Of a stretch of 42,849 nt of DNA, positions 16,187 to 23,970 are shown one piece after another (the stretch's first letter is position 1; the number at the start of each line of letters is the position of its first letter). The stretch spans positions 1 to 42,849 of the forward strand of contig JAEWCC010000031.1 of NCBI GenBank assembly GCA_023390815.1, given 5' to 3'. The DNA is from Bacillota bacterium. Its GTDB lineage: Bacteria > Bacillota > Clostridia > Christensenellales > SZUA-584. The notes beneath the pieces were generated by a model. The model saw only the letters and a program-made list of their open reading frames with translations, was not told where the DNA came from and searched no databases. The position numbers and the translations under genes are program-made.

Positions 16187-17167
16187 ATGAACGCAAAGCA
16201 GGAAAAAAGGGTCCTGGGAATGGACCAGCACGATTTCAACTTATTCATGAAGCGTTATGGCATCGTGTTTGTCATGATCGGTATGTTTGTGATACTGATG
16301 TTCGCTTCGCCCAATTTCTTAAAACCGAGCAATCTTATCAATATTCTGGTGGCAGTTTCGATCAACGGCGTACTCGCACTGGGCATGGTGTTCGTCATCA
16401 CGGCAGGCGGCATCGACCTGTCGATCGGCTCGCTTCTGGCGCTCGCCAGCACGTCGATCGGCGTCGTGCTGCAAATGACCGGCAGCAATGTACTGGCATG
16501 CCTTGCGGCGGTGGTGGCCTGCGGAATACTGGGCTTGGTTAACGGCGTGCTCGTGGCGGGTTTCAACATGTTCCCGTTCGTGGTGACGCTGGCCAGCCAG
16601 CTCGTCATCCGCGGCCTTGGCTATGTTATATCGGGCGGCTACTCGTTCGCGCTTGCCAACCCGACATTCTCACAGATCGGCCTTGGAAAGCTGTTTCCCT
16701 GGCTGCCGTATCCGGTGATCATTCTGCTCATTGTATTCGCGATATCGTATATCCTGATGCACTGGACGAAGTTTGGCCGCTATGTATACGCGGTGGGCGG
16801 TAACATCAACGCGGCGACGGCCTCGGGCGTCAACATCTTCTGGACGCGGACGATGACCTTCGTGATCAGCGGCGTGTTTGCCGGAATAGCGGGTATTCTG
16901 ATGACGGCGAAGATCAACGCGGCGCAACCGAATATCGGCGTGGGCTATGAGACCGACGCCATCGCAGCGTGCGTCATCGGCGGCACCTCGTTTGCAGGCG
17001 GCGTCTCGACCATCCCCGGTACGCTCGTCGGCATCGTAATCATCGGCCTGATCTATAACGGCATGAACCTGATCGGCATCGAGTCTTACTGGCAGACGAT
17101 CGTAAAGGGCCTGCTGATCATCGGCGCGGTGTTGCTCGACATGACGATCAATAAAAAACGTAAATAG
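16187..17167 (+). CDS. sugar ABC transporter permease (RbsC type)
   Basis: 326-residue integral membrane protein with about 8-10 hydrophobic segments. Family motifs are present: NLINILVAVSINGVLALGM, VFVITAGGIDLSIGSLLALA, FNMFPFVVTLASQLVIRGLGY, GRYVYAVGGNINAATASGVN (cytoplasmic coupling loop), and the final VIGGTSFAGGVSTIPGTLVG and IVKGLLIIGAVLLDM. The start is ATG 16187 with AAGGAG just upstream, 10 bases after the ATPase stop. The permease type fits monosaccharide import. Confidence 0.93.
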   Translation: MNAKQEKRVLGMDQHDFNLFMKRYGIVFVMIGMFVILMFASPNFLKPSNLINILVAVSINGVLALGMVFVITAGGIDLSIGSLLALASTSIGVVLQMTGSNVLACLAAVVACGILGLVNGVLVAGFNMFPFVVTLASQLVIRGLGYVISGGYSFALANPTFSQIGLGKLFPWLPYPVIILLIVFAISYILMHWTKFGRYVYAVGGNINAATASGVNIFWTRTMTFVISGVFAGIAGILMTAKINAAQPNIGVGYETDAIAACVIGGTSFAGGVSTIPGTLVGIVIIGLIYNGMNLIGIESYWQTIVKGLLIIGAVLLDMTINKKRK

Positions 17168-17229
17168 TTTGGTCTTATCCCGAAAAATACGGGTTGAGAT
17201 AAATAAAAAATATGCGCAGGAGGAAGAAA

Positions 17230-18249
17230 ATGAAGAAAGTATTGGTTCTTGTTATGGCGCTTGTGATGGTGCTGGGCTTTGCGGCTTGCGCCAACAACAC
17301 TCCGACTCCGTCTGAGACGGCTTCTGAGTCGGCGGCAGTGTCGGAATCGGCACCCGTTGAAACCGAATCGGTTGCTCCGGCTTCGGACATCCACGTCGCT
17401 TACATTGCGAAGAACACAGTGGACGCGTTCCACGCCACGCTGAACGGCGCTGCGGCACCCGCGCTGGATGCACTGGTACAGGATGGCACGATTGCGGATT
17501 GGCAGCTTTATGACGGCCAGACCGACCCGATCATCCAGACCAACCTGATCGAAGATGCGATCAACAACGGCGCAAACTTCGTCATTCTGCTCCCGGCTGA
17601 ATCCGAAGGCAGCGCTCCGGTTGTAACCCGCTGCTCCGAAGCTGGTATCCCGATCGTCGTTGTCAACTCGATGACGAACAACACGGAAGAGCTCGCAACG
17701 GCGTTTGTTGGTTCCAACGACGTTGAAGCTGGCGAAATCATGGCGAACTTCGTGATGGAGCAGGTTCCGGATGGCGGCAAGTATGCTCACATGATGGGTA
17801 TCGTCGGCAACTCGGCTCAGATCCAGAGAGGCGAGGGCATCGCGAACATTCTGGGCAAGAGCGACAAGTGGGAAAGCGTTGGCGATTTCACCGCTGATTG
17901 GTCTGCTGATAAAGCGGTTCAGTTCGCGACGGACGCTCTGACGCAGTATGGCGACGAGATCAAAGCGATCGTTTGCGACAATGACGACATGTCGTCCGCT
18001 GTCCAGGCGTACTGCAACTCCGTTGGCCGTACGGACATCGTCTGCATCGGCGTTGACGGCAATGCCGGCCCGCTCCAGATGGTTAAGGACGGCACGCTCC
18101 GCGCGACCGTGCTCCAGGATGGCGCTGCTCAGGTTACGACCGCGATCGCGCTGATCAAGGACATCGTTGCTGGCAAGACCGTTGAGAAGAGCATCATGGT
18201 TCCTTTCACGCTTGTCACCGCTGAGAACGTTGACCAGTATCTGAAATAA
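17230..18249 (+). CDS. sugar-binding lipoprotein of the ABC importer (RbsB type)
   Basis: 339-residue extracytoplasmic substrate-binding protein. A short hydrophobic signal ends in the lipobox FAAC with lipidated Cys20, followed by a Ser/Glu/Pro-rich linker (~21-50). The mature part is a periplasmic-binding-protein type I fold: HVAYIAKNTVDAFHATLNGA, IIQTNLIEDAINNGANFVIL, GIPIVVVNSM, IVGNSAQIQRGEGI, IKAIVCDNDDMSSAVQAYC, VCIGVDGNAGPLQMVKDGTL, LQDGAAQVTTAIALI. An upstream in-frame ATG (17212) precedes the AGGAGG at 17218-17223, so ATG 17230 is the true start. Its codons are more uniform (GCT, GTT, CTC) than its neighbours', as expected for an abundant protein. Confidence 0.93.
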   Translation: MKKVLVLVMALVMVLGFAACANNTPTPSETASESAAVSESAPVETESVAPASDIHVAYIAKNTVDAFHATLNGAAAPALDALVQDGTIADWQLYDGQTDPIIQTNLIEDAINNGANFVILLPAESEGSAPVVTRCSEAGIPIVVVNSMTNNTEELATAFVGSNDVEAGEIMANFVMEQVPDGGKYAHMMGIVGNSAQIQRGEGIANILGKSDKWESVGDFTADWSADKAVQFATDALTQYGDEIKAIVCDNDDMSSAVQAYCNSVGRTDIVCIGVDGNAGPLQMVKDGTLRATVLQDGAAQVTTAIALIKDIVAGKTVEKSIMVPFTLVTAENVDQYLK

Positions 18250-18288
18250 TCACACAGAACCGGCAACATAAGGCCAGACAAAAAAATC

Positions 18289-18325
18289 GGTTGGAAGCAG
18301 CCCTCCCGAGGGGCTGCTTCCAACC
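18289..18325. other. perfect 15-bp hairpin after the sugar-binding protein gene
   Basis: GGTTGGAAGCAGCCC (18289-18303) pairs without a mismatch to 18311-18325 across a seven-base loop. On the plus strand it is followed by A-rich, not T-rich, sequence, so it is not a standard terminator for the operon. It most likely protects the 3' end of the upstream mRNA and separates high expression of the binding protein from the enzymes downstream. Confidence 0.8.
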
Positions 18326-18510
18326 AAAAATTATGCGCCAGAGTATAGCGCAGGGAAAGCAAAAAGACCGGGCGGCGCGCATTGCGCTTAACCGGCAAGA
18401 CATATAGAGGGCAACAAAAAAAGCCCTATAGAAACAAACCGCGGTAGAAACCGCAGCATGATACGCGAATTAAATGTCGGCTTTGCCGATATGATTATAT
18501 TTTAATTTTT
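18326..18510. other. gene-free stretch with two more small hairpins
   Basis: It holds GGGC/GCCC flanked by TATAG/CTATA around 18403-18430 and GCGGT-AGAA-ACCGC (18441-18454). No reading frame and no clear promoter, so the enzymes downstream are probably read from the upstream promoter. Confidence 0.45.
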
Positions 18511-18524
18511 GGAGGATTGCAACT

Positions 18525-19394
18525 GTGTTAGTGAACATGAAGGAAATACTGTCCGTCGCCAATGAGCGCAATTTCGCGGTGCCCGCGTTCAATATTGGTA
18601 CATGCCAGATCTTAAAAGCAGTCATCGAGTGCTGCGAGGAAAAGGGCGCGCCCGTCATACTCGCGGTTCATCCCAAGGAGCTTAATTTTCAGGGCGACAG
18701 CGCCATGGCAGCTATGCGCGATGCGGCGATGAATGCCAAGGTTCCGGTATGCATCCATATGGATCACAGCTCCACGATCGAAGACATCCTGCACGCGGTG
18801 CGCACGGGCTTTACGTCGGTCATGATGGACGCTTCGGATAAGCCGTTTGAAGAGAACATCCGCCTTTCCAAGCAGGTCGTGGACCTCGTGCATCCGCTGG
18901 GTATCTCGGTGGAAGCCGAAATCGGCACCATCGGTACCACGGGCAACGACGCCGAGGGCGGCACGAGCGAGATCATCTACACCGACCCGGACGACGTTGT
19001 CAAATTCGTCAACGCGACGGGCATCGACTGCCTCGCCATCGCGATCGGAACGGCGCACGGCATCTATCCGAAGGGCTTCAAACCCCAGCTCAAGCTCGAC
19101 CTTTTAACCGAGATCAAGAAGAAGGCGACCGTACCGCTCGTATTGCACGGCGGCTCGGCCAATCCGGACGAAGAGATTGCCGAGAGCGTGAAGCGCGGCG
19201 TCAACAAGATCAACATTTCTTCCGACACCAAGGACGCGATGTATCAGCAGCTCCGCAAGACGCTGTCTAACGATCCCAAGATCAGGGAGCCATTTGAACT
19301 CTATCTTGAGGGCATCGACGCTATGAAAGAGGTCATCAACCACAAGATCGATCTGTTTGACGCGGCGGACAAGGTAAAGTATTACAGCTTATAA
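18525..19394 (+). CDS. class II ketose-(bis)phosphate aldolase
   Basis: 289-residue zinc aldolase of the FbaA/KbaY/GatY family, cleaving a phosphorylated ketose to DHAP and an aldehyde. Motifs: FAVPAFNIGT, the zinc/catalytic CIHMDHSS, SVMMDASDKPFEENI, SVEAEIGTIG, AIAIGTAHG, the phosphate-binding LVLHGGSA and KINISSDTKDAM. The start is GTG 18525 with GGAGG nine bases upstream. It differs clearly from the aldolase at 1352 and sits inside the sugar operon, so it is probably specific for the operon's own ketose phosphate (tagatose-, fructose- or sorbose-type). Confidence 0.87.
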   Translation: MLVNMKEILSVANERNFAVPAFNIGTCQILKAVIECCEEKGAPVILAVHPKELNFQGDSAMAAMRDAAMNAKVPVCIHMDHSSTIEDILHAVRTGFTSVMMDASDKPFEENIRLSKQVVDLVHPLGISVEAEIGTIGTTGNDAEGGTSEIIYTDPDDVVKFVNATGIDCLAIAIGTAHGIYPKGFKPQLKLDLLTEIKKKATVPLVLHGGSANPDEEIAESVKRGVNKINISSDTKDAMYQQLRKTLSNDPKIREPFELYLEGIDAMKEVINHKIDLFDAADKVKYYSL

Positions 19395-19415
19395 AATATG
19401 AAGGAGGCGACGCGC

Positions 19416-20618
19416 ATGTCCAGCGAACGCATCAGGAAGATATTTGACAAAGGAAAAGGCGTGCTGCAGTTGACGCCCACATGGGTGCCGCGCGGCTTTA
19501 ACGAACCGGGACGCAGGCTGAAGCTGCATCCGGACGACTACTTTGCTTTCGGTATGGATCGCGGCGGCATCTGCGAGCGCTGGCTCGGTTCCGTCACGGT
19601 GGCGCTTAACGGCCCCAAGACCGGCCCGACGGAGGGCATGAGCTTTGTGCTGGCTGATCCGCAGACACGTGAGAAGATACTCTTCGCAGACGTCGTGGAA
19701 GCGCTGGGTGCCGACCTCATCGGCGAAGCGCTGCAGCAGAAGTACGGCACCTGGCCGACCTTCGCCAAGATATACGATTACGATAAGCCGCTGTTCCACC
19801 ACCTGCACCTCACGGAGGAGCGGGCGAACAAGATCGGCCGCCACGGAAAGCCGGAAGCCTATTACTTCCCGATCCAGTACAACTCGTACCTCGGGCGCTT
19901 CCCGCTGACCTACTTCGGCTTCGACCCGTCCACGACGAAGGAACAGGTGCTGGAATGCATCCGCAACTACAATAACACGGATACGCGCATCACCGAGCTT
20001 TCGCGCGCGTACCGCATTCAGCTCGGAACCGGCTGGTACACCCCCGCCGGCGTGATCCACGCGCCCGCTTCGGTCGTAACCTACGAACCGCAGTGGAACA
20101 GCGACGTCAACACCATCATGGAGAACGTCACGATGGGCGAAGTGAACCCCGGCAACCTGCTGACCGACTGCCAGCCGCCCGAGGAGAAGGGCGACGTCGA
20201 TGCGCTGTTCGCGCAGATCGACTGGGAGGAGAGCACGCGCCCGGATTACAAGGAAAAATATTTCCGCGCACCCAAAGCCCTGCCCGAGACGCAGAAGGGT
20301 CTCAGCGAGAAATGGGTGGCGTATGCCAACGAGTGGATTGCTTCCAAGGAAGTCACCGTTGCGCCCGGCGCAAAGGTAAAGCTGCATGACGAGGCGTGCT
20401 ACTGCGCGCTGGTGGTGCAGGGCCACGGCACGTTCGGTGCGTTCGAGTGCGAGGCACCCGGTGTGCTGCGCTTCGAGGATATCTCGGGCGACGAATATTT
20501 CGTGTCCGAAAACGCCGCCAAGAAGGGCATCGTGATTGAGAACACGAGCAGCTACGAACCGCTGGTCATCCTGCAGAACTTCGCAAACAACAACCCTGCG
20601 GTTCCGCAGACCGTATAA
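19416..20618 (+). CDS. cupin-fold sugar isomerase, mannose-6-phosphate-isomerase-like
   Basis: 400-residue protein with two cupin-like halves. The metal site of class I phosphomannose isomerases is recognisable: HHLHL (~128), the Glu in GKPEAYYFP (~147) and the His in TGWYTPAGVIHAP (~205-217). The second half (~305-380: VTVAPGAKVKLHDEACYCALVVQGHGTFGAFE) is another cupin barrel. ATG 19398 lies before the ribosome site AAGGAGG (19401-19407), so ATG 19416 is the start. It likely interconverts an aldose (phosphate) and a ketose (phosphate) of this pathway; the real substrate is unknown, and overall similarity to true phosphomannose isomerase is limited. Confidence 0.7.
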   Translation: MSSERIRKIFDKGKGVLQLTPTWVPRGFNEPGRRLKLHPDDYFAFGMDRGGICERWLGSVTVALNGPKTGPTEGMSFVLADPQTREKILFADVVEALGADLIGEALQQKYGTWPTFAKIYDYDKPLFHHLHLTEERANKIGRHGKPEAYYFPIQYNSYLGRFPLTYFGFDPSTTKEQVLECIRNYNNTDTRITELSRAYRIQLGTGWYTPAGVIHAPASVVTYEPQWNSDVNTIMENVTMGEVNPGNLLTDCQPPEEKGDVDALFAQIDWEESTRPDYKEKYFRAPKALPETQKGLSEKWVAYANEWIASKEVTVAPGAKVKLHDEACYCALVVQGHGTFGAFECEAPGVLRFEDISGDEYFVSENAAKKGIVIENTSSYEPLVILQNFANNNPAVPQTV

Positions 20619-20628
20619 GGAGGACGCA

Positions 20629-21486
20629 ATGTACTTTAAGTTTGGCGTAGACAGCTTTATATGGGCTGAGAGCTTCAGCGAGAAGGATCTGTGGATCATT
20701 CAAAAGGCAAAGGATCTGGGCTTTGAGGTCGTCGATTTCGCGATCTCGAACCCCTTCACTTTCCCGACCGAGCAGGTTAAGGCGGAGCTTGCGCGTGTCG
20801 GCATCGAGTGCGTATGCACCACGACGCTGACCCCGCAGACCAACCCGATCTCGCCCGATGCACAGATCCGCGCGAACGGCGTCAAGGCCATGAAGAAGTG
20901 TGTGGATATCTGCAACGCGCTGGGAACGAAAATTCTCGGCGGCGTCAACTACGCCGCGTGGGGTTACATCACCAAACGCCCGCGTACCGAGCAGGAGTGG
21001 GAATGGGGCGTCAAGTGCATGCGTGAGATCGGCGAATACGCGAAAGCCACGGGCGACGTCGTGATCTGCGTGGAGTGCGTAAACCGCTTCGAGACATTCT
21101 TCCTGAACATCGCGGAGGACGCGGTGAAGTTCTGCAAGGAAGTCGGCACAGGCAACATCAAGGTGCACCTCGACTGCTTCCACATGATCCGCGAAGAGAA
21201 GAGCTTCTCCGGCGCGGTGAAGACGTGCGGCAAGGAATACCTTGGTTACATCCACGTCAACGAAAACGACCGCGGCATCCCGGGTACCGGGCTTGTGCCG
21301 TTCAAGGAGTTCTTTCAGGCGGTTGCCGAAGTGGGCTACGACGGCCCGCTCGTAATCGAGTCTTTCGACCCGAGCTTTACGGAGCTGGCGGGCAATTGCG
21401 CGATCTGGCGCAGCTTCGCGCCGACGGGCGAAGCGCTCGCGACGGAAGGCCTTGCGAACTTAAAGCGCATTGCCGCGGAACTGTGA
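20629..21486 (+). CDS. sugar 3-epimerase of the D-tagatose/D-psicose 3-epimerase family
   Basis: 285-residue TIM-barrel enzyme of the AP-endonuclease-2 superfamily. The four metal/catalytic positions of tagatose/psicose 3-epimerases align: Glu in VICVECVNRFETF, Asp in VHLDCFHM, His in GYIHVNENDRG and Glu in LVIESFDPSF; the Arg of ENDRGIPG also matches. The known reaction is C3 epimerisation of free ketoses (fructose/psicose, tagatose/sorbose and similar). A longer in-frame start inside the previous gene is ignored: ATG 20629 has AAGGAGG (20617-20623) and the right N-terminus. It lies 10 bases after the cupin gene. Confidence 0.82.
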   Translation: MYFKFGVDSFIWAESFSEKDLWIIQKAKDLGFEVVDFAISNPFTFPTEQVKAELARVGIECVCTTTLTPQTNPISPDAQIRANGVKAMKKCVDICNALGTKILGGVNYAAWGYITKRPRTEQEWEWGVKCMREIGEYAKATGDVVICVECVNRFETFFLNIAEDAVKFCKEVGTGNIKVHLDCFHMIREEKSFSGAVKTCGKEYLGYIHVNENDRGIPGTGLVPFKEFFQAVAEVGYDGPLVIESFDPSFTELAGNCAIWRSFAPTGEALATEGLANLKRIAAEL

Positions 21487-21513
21487 CGATACGGCTTATA
21501 TAAGGAAGAAAAT

Positions 21514-21834
21514 ATGAAAGTATTCAACCCGAGTGAAATAGAAGGCACGCTGGAATACGGCGGCGTGGTAAAGCCCGCGCTGTCCATGAAGGAAGCGGAG
21601 ATGAGCTGCGGCACGCTGACGCTGAAGCCCGGCGAGGTCATGAAGGAATTTGAGAGCCACAGCTCCGATGAGATATTCTTCATCGCGGCGGGCGAGCTCA
21701 AGGTAGCGGCAAAAGAAGGCGATGGCGTATCGGCCAAGGCCGGACAGATTGTGCATCTGCCCAAGGGAGAATGGCACCTGTCCAGCAACCCCGGCAAAAC
21801 CGACACCGTGCTCTTCTGGGTCAACAGGGACTAA
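21514..21834 (+). CDS. small cupin-domain protein
   Basis: 106-residue single cupin barrel: GTLTLKPGEVMKEFESHSSDEIFFIAAGELKV (~33-64) covers cupin motif 1 with His/Glu candidates, and AGQIVHLPKGEWHLSSNPG (~74-92) covers motif 2 with His. It may be a mutarotase-like or isomerase helper, or a sugar-sensing protein. AAGGAAG precedes the ATG; the stop is 13 bases before rpiB. No function can be assigned from sequence alone. Confidence 0.8.
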   Translation: MKVFNPSEIEGTLEYGGVVKPALSMKEAEMSCGTLTLKPGEVMKEFESHSSDEIFFIAAGELKVAAKEGDGVSAKAGQIVHLPKGEWHLSSNPGKTDTVLFWVNRD

Positions 21835-21847
21835 CGAGGAGATTATC

Positions 21848-22306
21848 ATGAAAATCGCGATCGGATGCGACGAAGCGGCGTACCAACTCAAAGTGGCGAT
21901 TATCGAGCATCTGAAAAAGAAGGAAGATATAGAATACAAGGACTTTGGCGCAAATGCGGGTGAGGTGATCCTCTACCCGGACGTCGCCAAGGCGGTGGCC
22001 GAAGCGGTGGCAGCGGGCGAATTTGAACGCGGTATACTCGTTTGCGGCACCGGTATCGGGATGGCGATTACGGCGAACAAGGTGCCGGGCATCCGCGCGG
22101 CGGTCTGCCACGATCCGTTCTCTACGGAGCGTTCCAGAAAGAGCAATAACGCGCAGATCATGTGCATGGGCGAACGCGTTATCGGCGTGGAACTGGCAAA
22201 ATACCTTGTGGACATTTGGCTCAAATGCGACTTTGCGGGCGGCGGCTCTACCCCCAAGGTCAACCGCATCGACGAGATCGATGCCATGTATCACAGAAAC
22301 TGCTAG
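21848..22306 (+). CDS. rpiB: ribose-5-phosphate isomerase B-type sugar-phosphate isomerase
   Basis: 152-residue RpiB/LacAB-family enzyme interconverting aldose and ketose phosphates. It shows the N-terminal IAIGCDEAAYQLKVAI (His of the usual GxDHAG replaced by Glu), the active-site loop GILVCGTGIGMAITANKVPGI with the catalytic Cys, and AVCHDPFSTERSRKSNNAQI with the anomer-opening His. Chosen start ATG 21848 behind GAGGAG (21836-21841). The DHAG to DEAA change at the substrate-contacting loop suggests a substrate other than ribose-5-phosphate; RpiB relatives acting on tetrulose phosphates occur with DhaK/DhaL-type kinases in tetritol pathways. Confidence 0.83.
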   Translation: MKIAIGCDEAAYQLKVAIIEHLKKKEDIEYKDFGANAGEVILYPDVAKAVAEAVAAGEFERGILVCGTGIGMAITANKVPGIRAAVCHDPFSTERSRKSNNAQIMCMGERVIGVELAKYLVDIWLKCDFAGGGSTPKVNRIDEIDAMYHRNC

Positions 22307-22317
22307 AGGAGGACGTT

Positions 22318-23316
22318 ATGAATCGTATTGTCAACGATCTGAATTTTGTCGTCGAGGATATGCTGAAGGGCTTTATCAAGGCCAACTCGGATATCGTCGC
22401 GGCAACGGAAAATTCACGCGTGCTCAAATATAAAGGTACGCCGGTGCCAAACAAAGTAGGCATTGTGACAGGCGGTGGCAGCGGCCACAAACCTGCGTTT
22501 ATCGGCTACATCGGCAAGAATATGTGCGACGCGGTCGCGGTGGGCGAGATTTTCTCGTCTCCCTCGGCAGCAGCGTTTCTGGACGCCATGAAGACGGCCG
22601 ACTCGGGCCGCGGCGTGGCCTGCCTCTATGGCAACTATGCGGGCGACAACATGAACGTCAAGATGGCGATACGCAAGGCCAAGGCCCTGGGCATCGAAGT
22701 GAAGACGGTGGTCGCCAACGATGACTGCGCTTCCGCGCCGAAGGACGAGCTGGAAAAACGCCGCGGCGTGGCCGGCGAAGTGCTGATGTGGAAGGTCGGC
22801 GGCGCGAAGGCCTCCATGGGCGCGGATCTGGACGCGGTGATTGCGGCGGCACAGAAAGCCATCGACAATACGCGCTCAGTCGGTATCGGTACCGCACCCT
22901 GCACCATCCCTGCGGTGGGACACCCCAACTTTACGATTGAAGACGGCACGATGGAACTCGGAATCGGCCACCACGGCGAGCCGGGCGTCAGCGTGCAGCC
23001 GCTTGCGACTGCGGACGAGATCGCGCAGAAGATGCTCGATCTGATCCTGCCGGATCTGCCGTTCGCATCGGGTGACGAGGTGGTCGTGCTGCTTTCGGGC
23101 CTGGGCGCAACGCCGGTGATGGAGCAGTACATTGTATACAACCGCGTGGACGAGATACTTGCGGAAAACGGTATCCGCATACATCGGGCATACGTCGGCA
23201 ACTACTTTACCTCGCTTGAAATGATGGGCGTGACGCTTACGGTGATGAAGCTGGACGAAGAGCTGAAGGAATGCGTCGATTATCCGGCGGATTCGATGGG
23301 CTTAAAGCAGCTGTAA
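22318..23316 (+). CDS. dhaK: dihydroxyacetone kinase subunit DhaK
   Basis: 332-residue substrate-binding subunit of a DhaKL kinase. Family motifs: IVTGGGSGHKPAFIGYIG (~49-66), LYGNYAGDNMNVKMA, VVANDD, RRGVAGEVLMWKVGGAKA. The His that forms the hemiaminal bond with dihydroxyacetone is in LGIGHHGEPG (second His, residue 219, aligned with E. coli His218). A longer reading from inside rpiB is rejected: ATG 22318 has AGAGGAGG upstream. DhaK relatives also phosphorylate erythrulose-type tetruloses, so dihydroxyacetone is likely but not certain. Confidence 0.9.
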   Translation: MNRIVNDLNFVVEDMLKGFIKANSDIVAATENSRVLKYKGTPVPNKVGIVTGGGSGHKPAFIGYIGKNMCDAVAVGEIFSSPSAAAFLDAMKTADSGRGVACLYGNYAGDNMNVKMAIRKAKALGIEVKTVVANDDCASAPKDELEKRRGVAGEVLMWKVGGAKASMGADLDAVIAAAQKAIDNTRSVGIGTAPCTIPAVGHPNFTIEDGTMELGIGHHGEPGVSVQPLATADEIAQKMLDLILPDLPFASGDEVVVLLSGLGATPVMEQYIVYNRVDEILAENGIRIHRAYVGNYFTSLEMMGVTLTVMKLDEELKECVDYPADSMGLKQL

Positions 23317-23328
23317 ACGGGGGACAAG

Positions 23329-23970
23329 ATGACAATCAACAACAAACAAGCCGGACGCGTCGTACTCGACCTGATCAAAACGATCCATGAGAATACTGCG
23401 TATTTAAGTGAGATTGACGGAAAGATCGGCGACGGCGACCACGGCATCAATATGAACAAGGGCTTCACCATGTGCGGCGATCGCCTTGCGGGCAAGGAAT
23501 ATTCGCTGTCCGAAGGACTGGAGGTTTTGAGCCGTACGCTGATGGAAGATATCGGCGGCTCGATGGGCCCGCTCTATGGCGTTTTCTTCGATGAGATGTC
23601 GATGGCCAGCGGGGGGCTGGACGAGATCGGCGCGCGCGATTTTGAAACCATGCTGCAGGGCGCGCTCGCGGGGATTCAGGATATCGGAAGCGCCAAACGG
23701 GGAGATAAGACGCTGCTCGATACGCTGATACCGGGCGTGGAAGCCTACTCTGCAGCGCTGGACTCCGGCACGGATTTCGCGGCGGCGCTGGACGCGCTTC
23801 AGGCGGCTGCGAAAGAGGGCTGGCAGTCCACCGAAGGTATGGTGGCGAAGATCGGCCGGGCCAGCCGCCTGGGCGAGCGTTCCCGCGGCGTACTCGACGC
23901 GGGCGCGACGAGCTGCTGGCTGCTGCTCAACACCCTTGCCAATTCGATCAAGTCGATGCTGCAGGCATGA
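23329..23970 (+). CDS. dhaL: dihydroxyacetone kinase subunit DhaL
   Basis: 213-residue nucleotide-binding subunit that partners DhaK. Magnesium/nucleotide motifs: the Asp cluster IDGKIGDGDHGINM (~29-42), SMGPLYGVFFDEM, KRGDKTLLDTLIPG and GERSRGVLDAGATSCWLLL. No DhaM phosphotransfer subunit is present in the window, and the longer DhaL version here fits kinases that use free ATP rather than the phosphotransferase system. Its TGA overlaps the next ATG (ATGA), meaning translational coupling to the reductase. Confidence 0.9.
   Translation: MTINNKQAGRVVLDLIKTIHENTAYLSEIDGKIGDGDHGINMNKGFTMCGDRLAGKEYSLSEGLEVLSRTLMEDIGGSMGPLYGVFFDEMSMASGGLDEIGARDFETMLQGALAGIQDIGSAKRGDKTLLDTLIPGVEAYSAALDSGTDFAAALDALQAAAKEGWQSTEGMVAKIGRASRLGERSRGVLDAGATSCWLLLNTLANSIKSMLQA

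Noticed and set aside
19389..20699. Antisense open frame of 436 codons opposite the cupin isomerase gene
   Set aside because: Shadow of a gene with recognisable metal-binding motifs; no homology-like features of its own.
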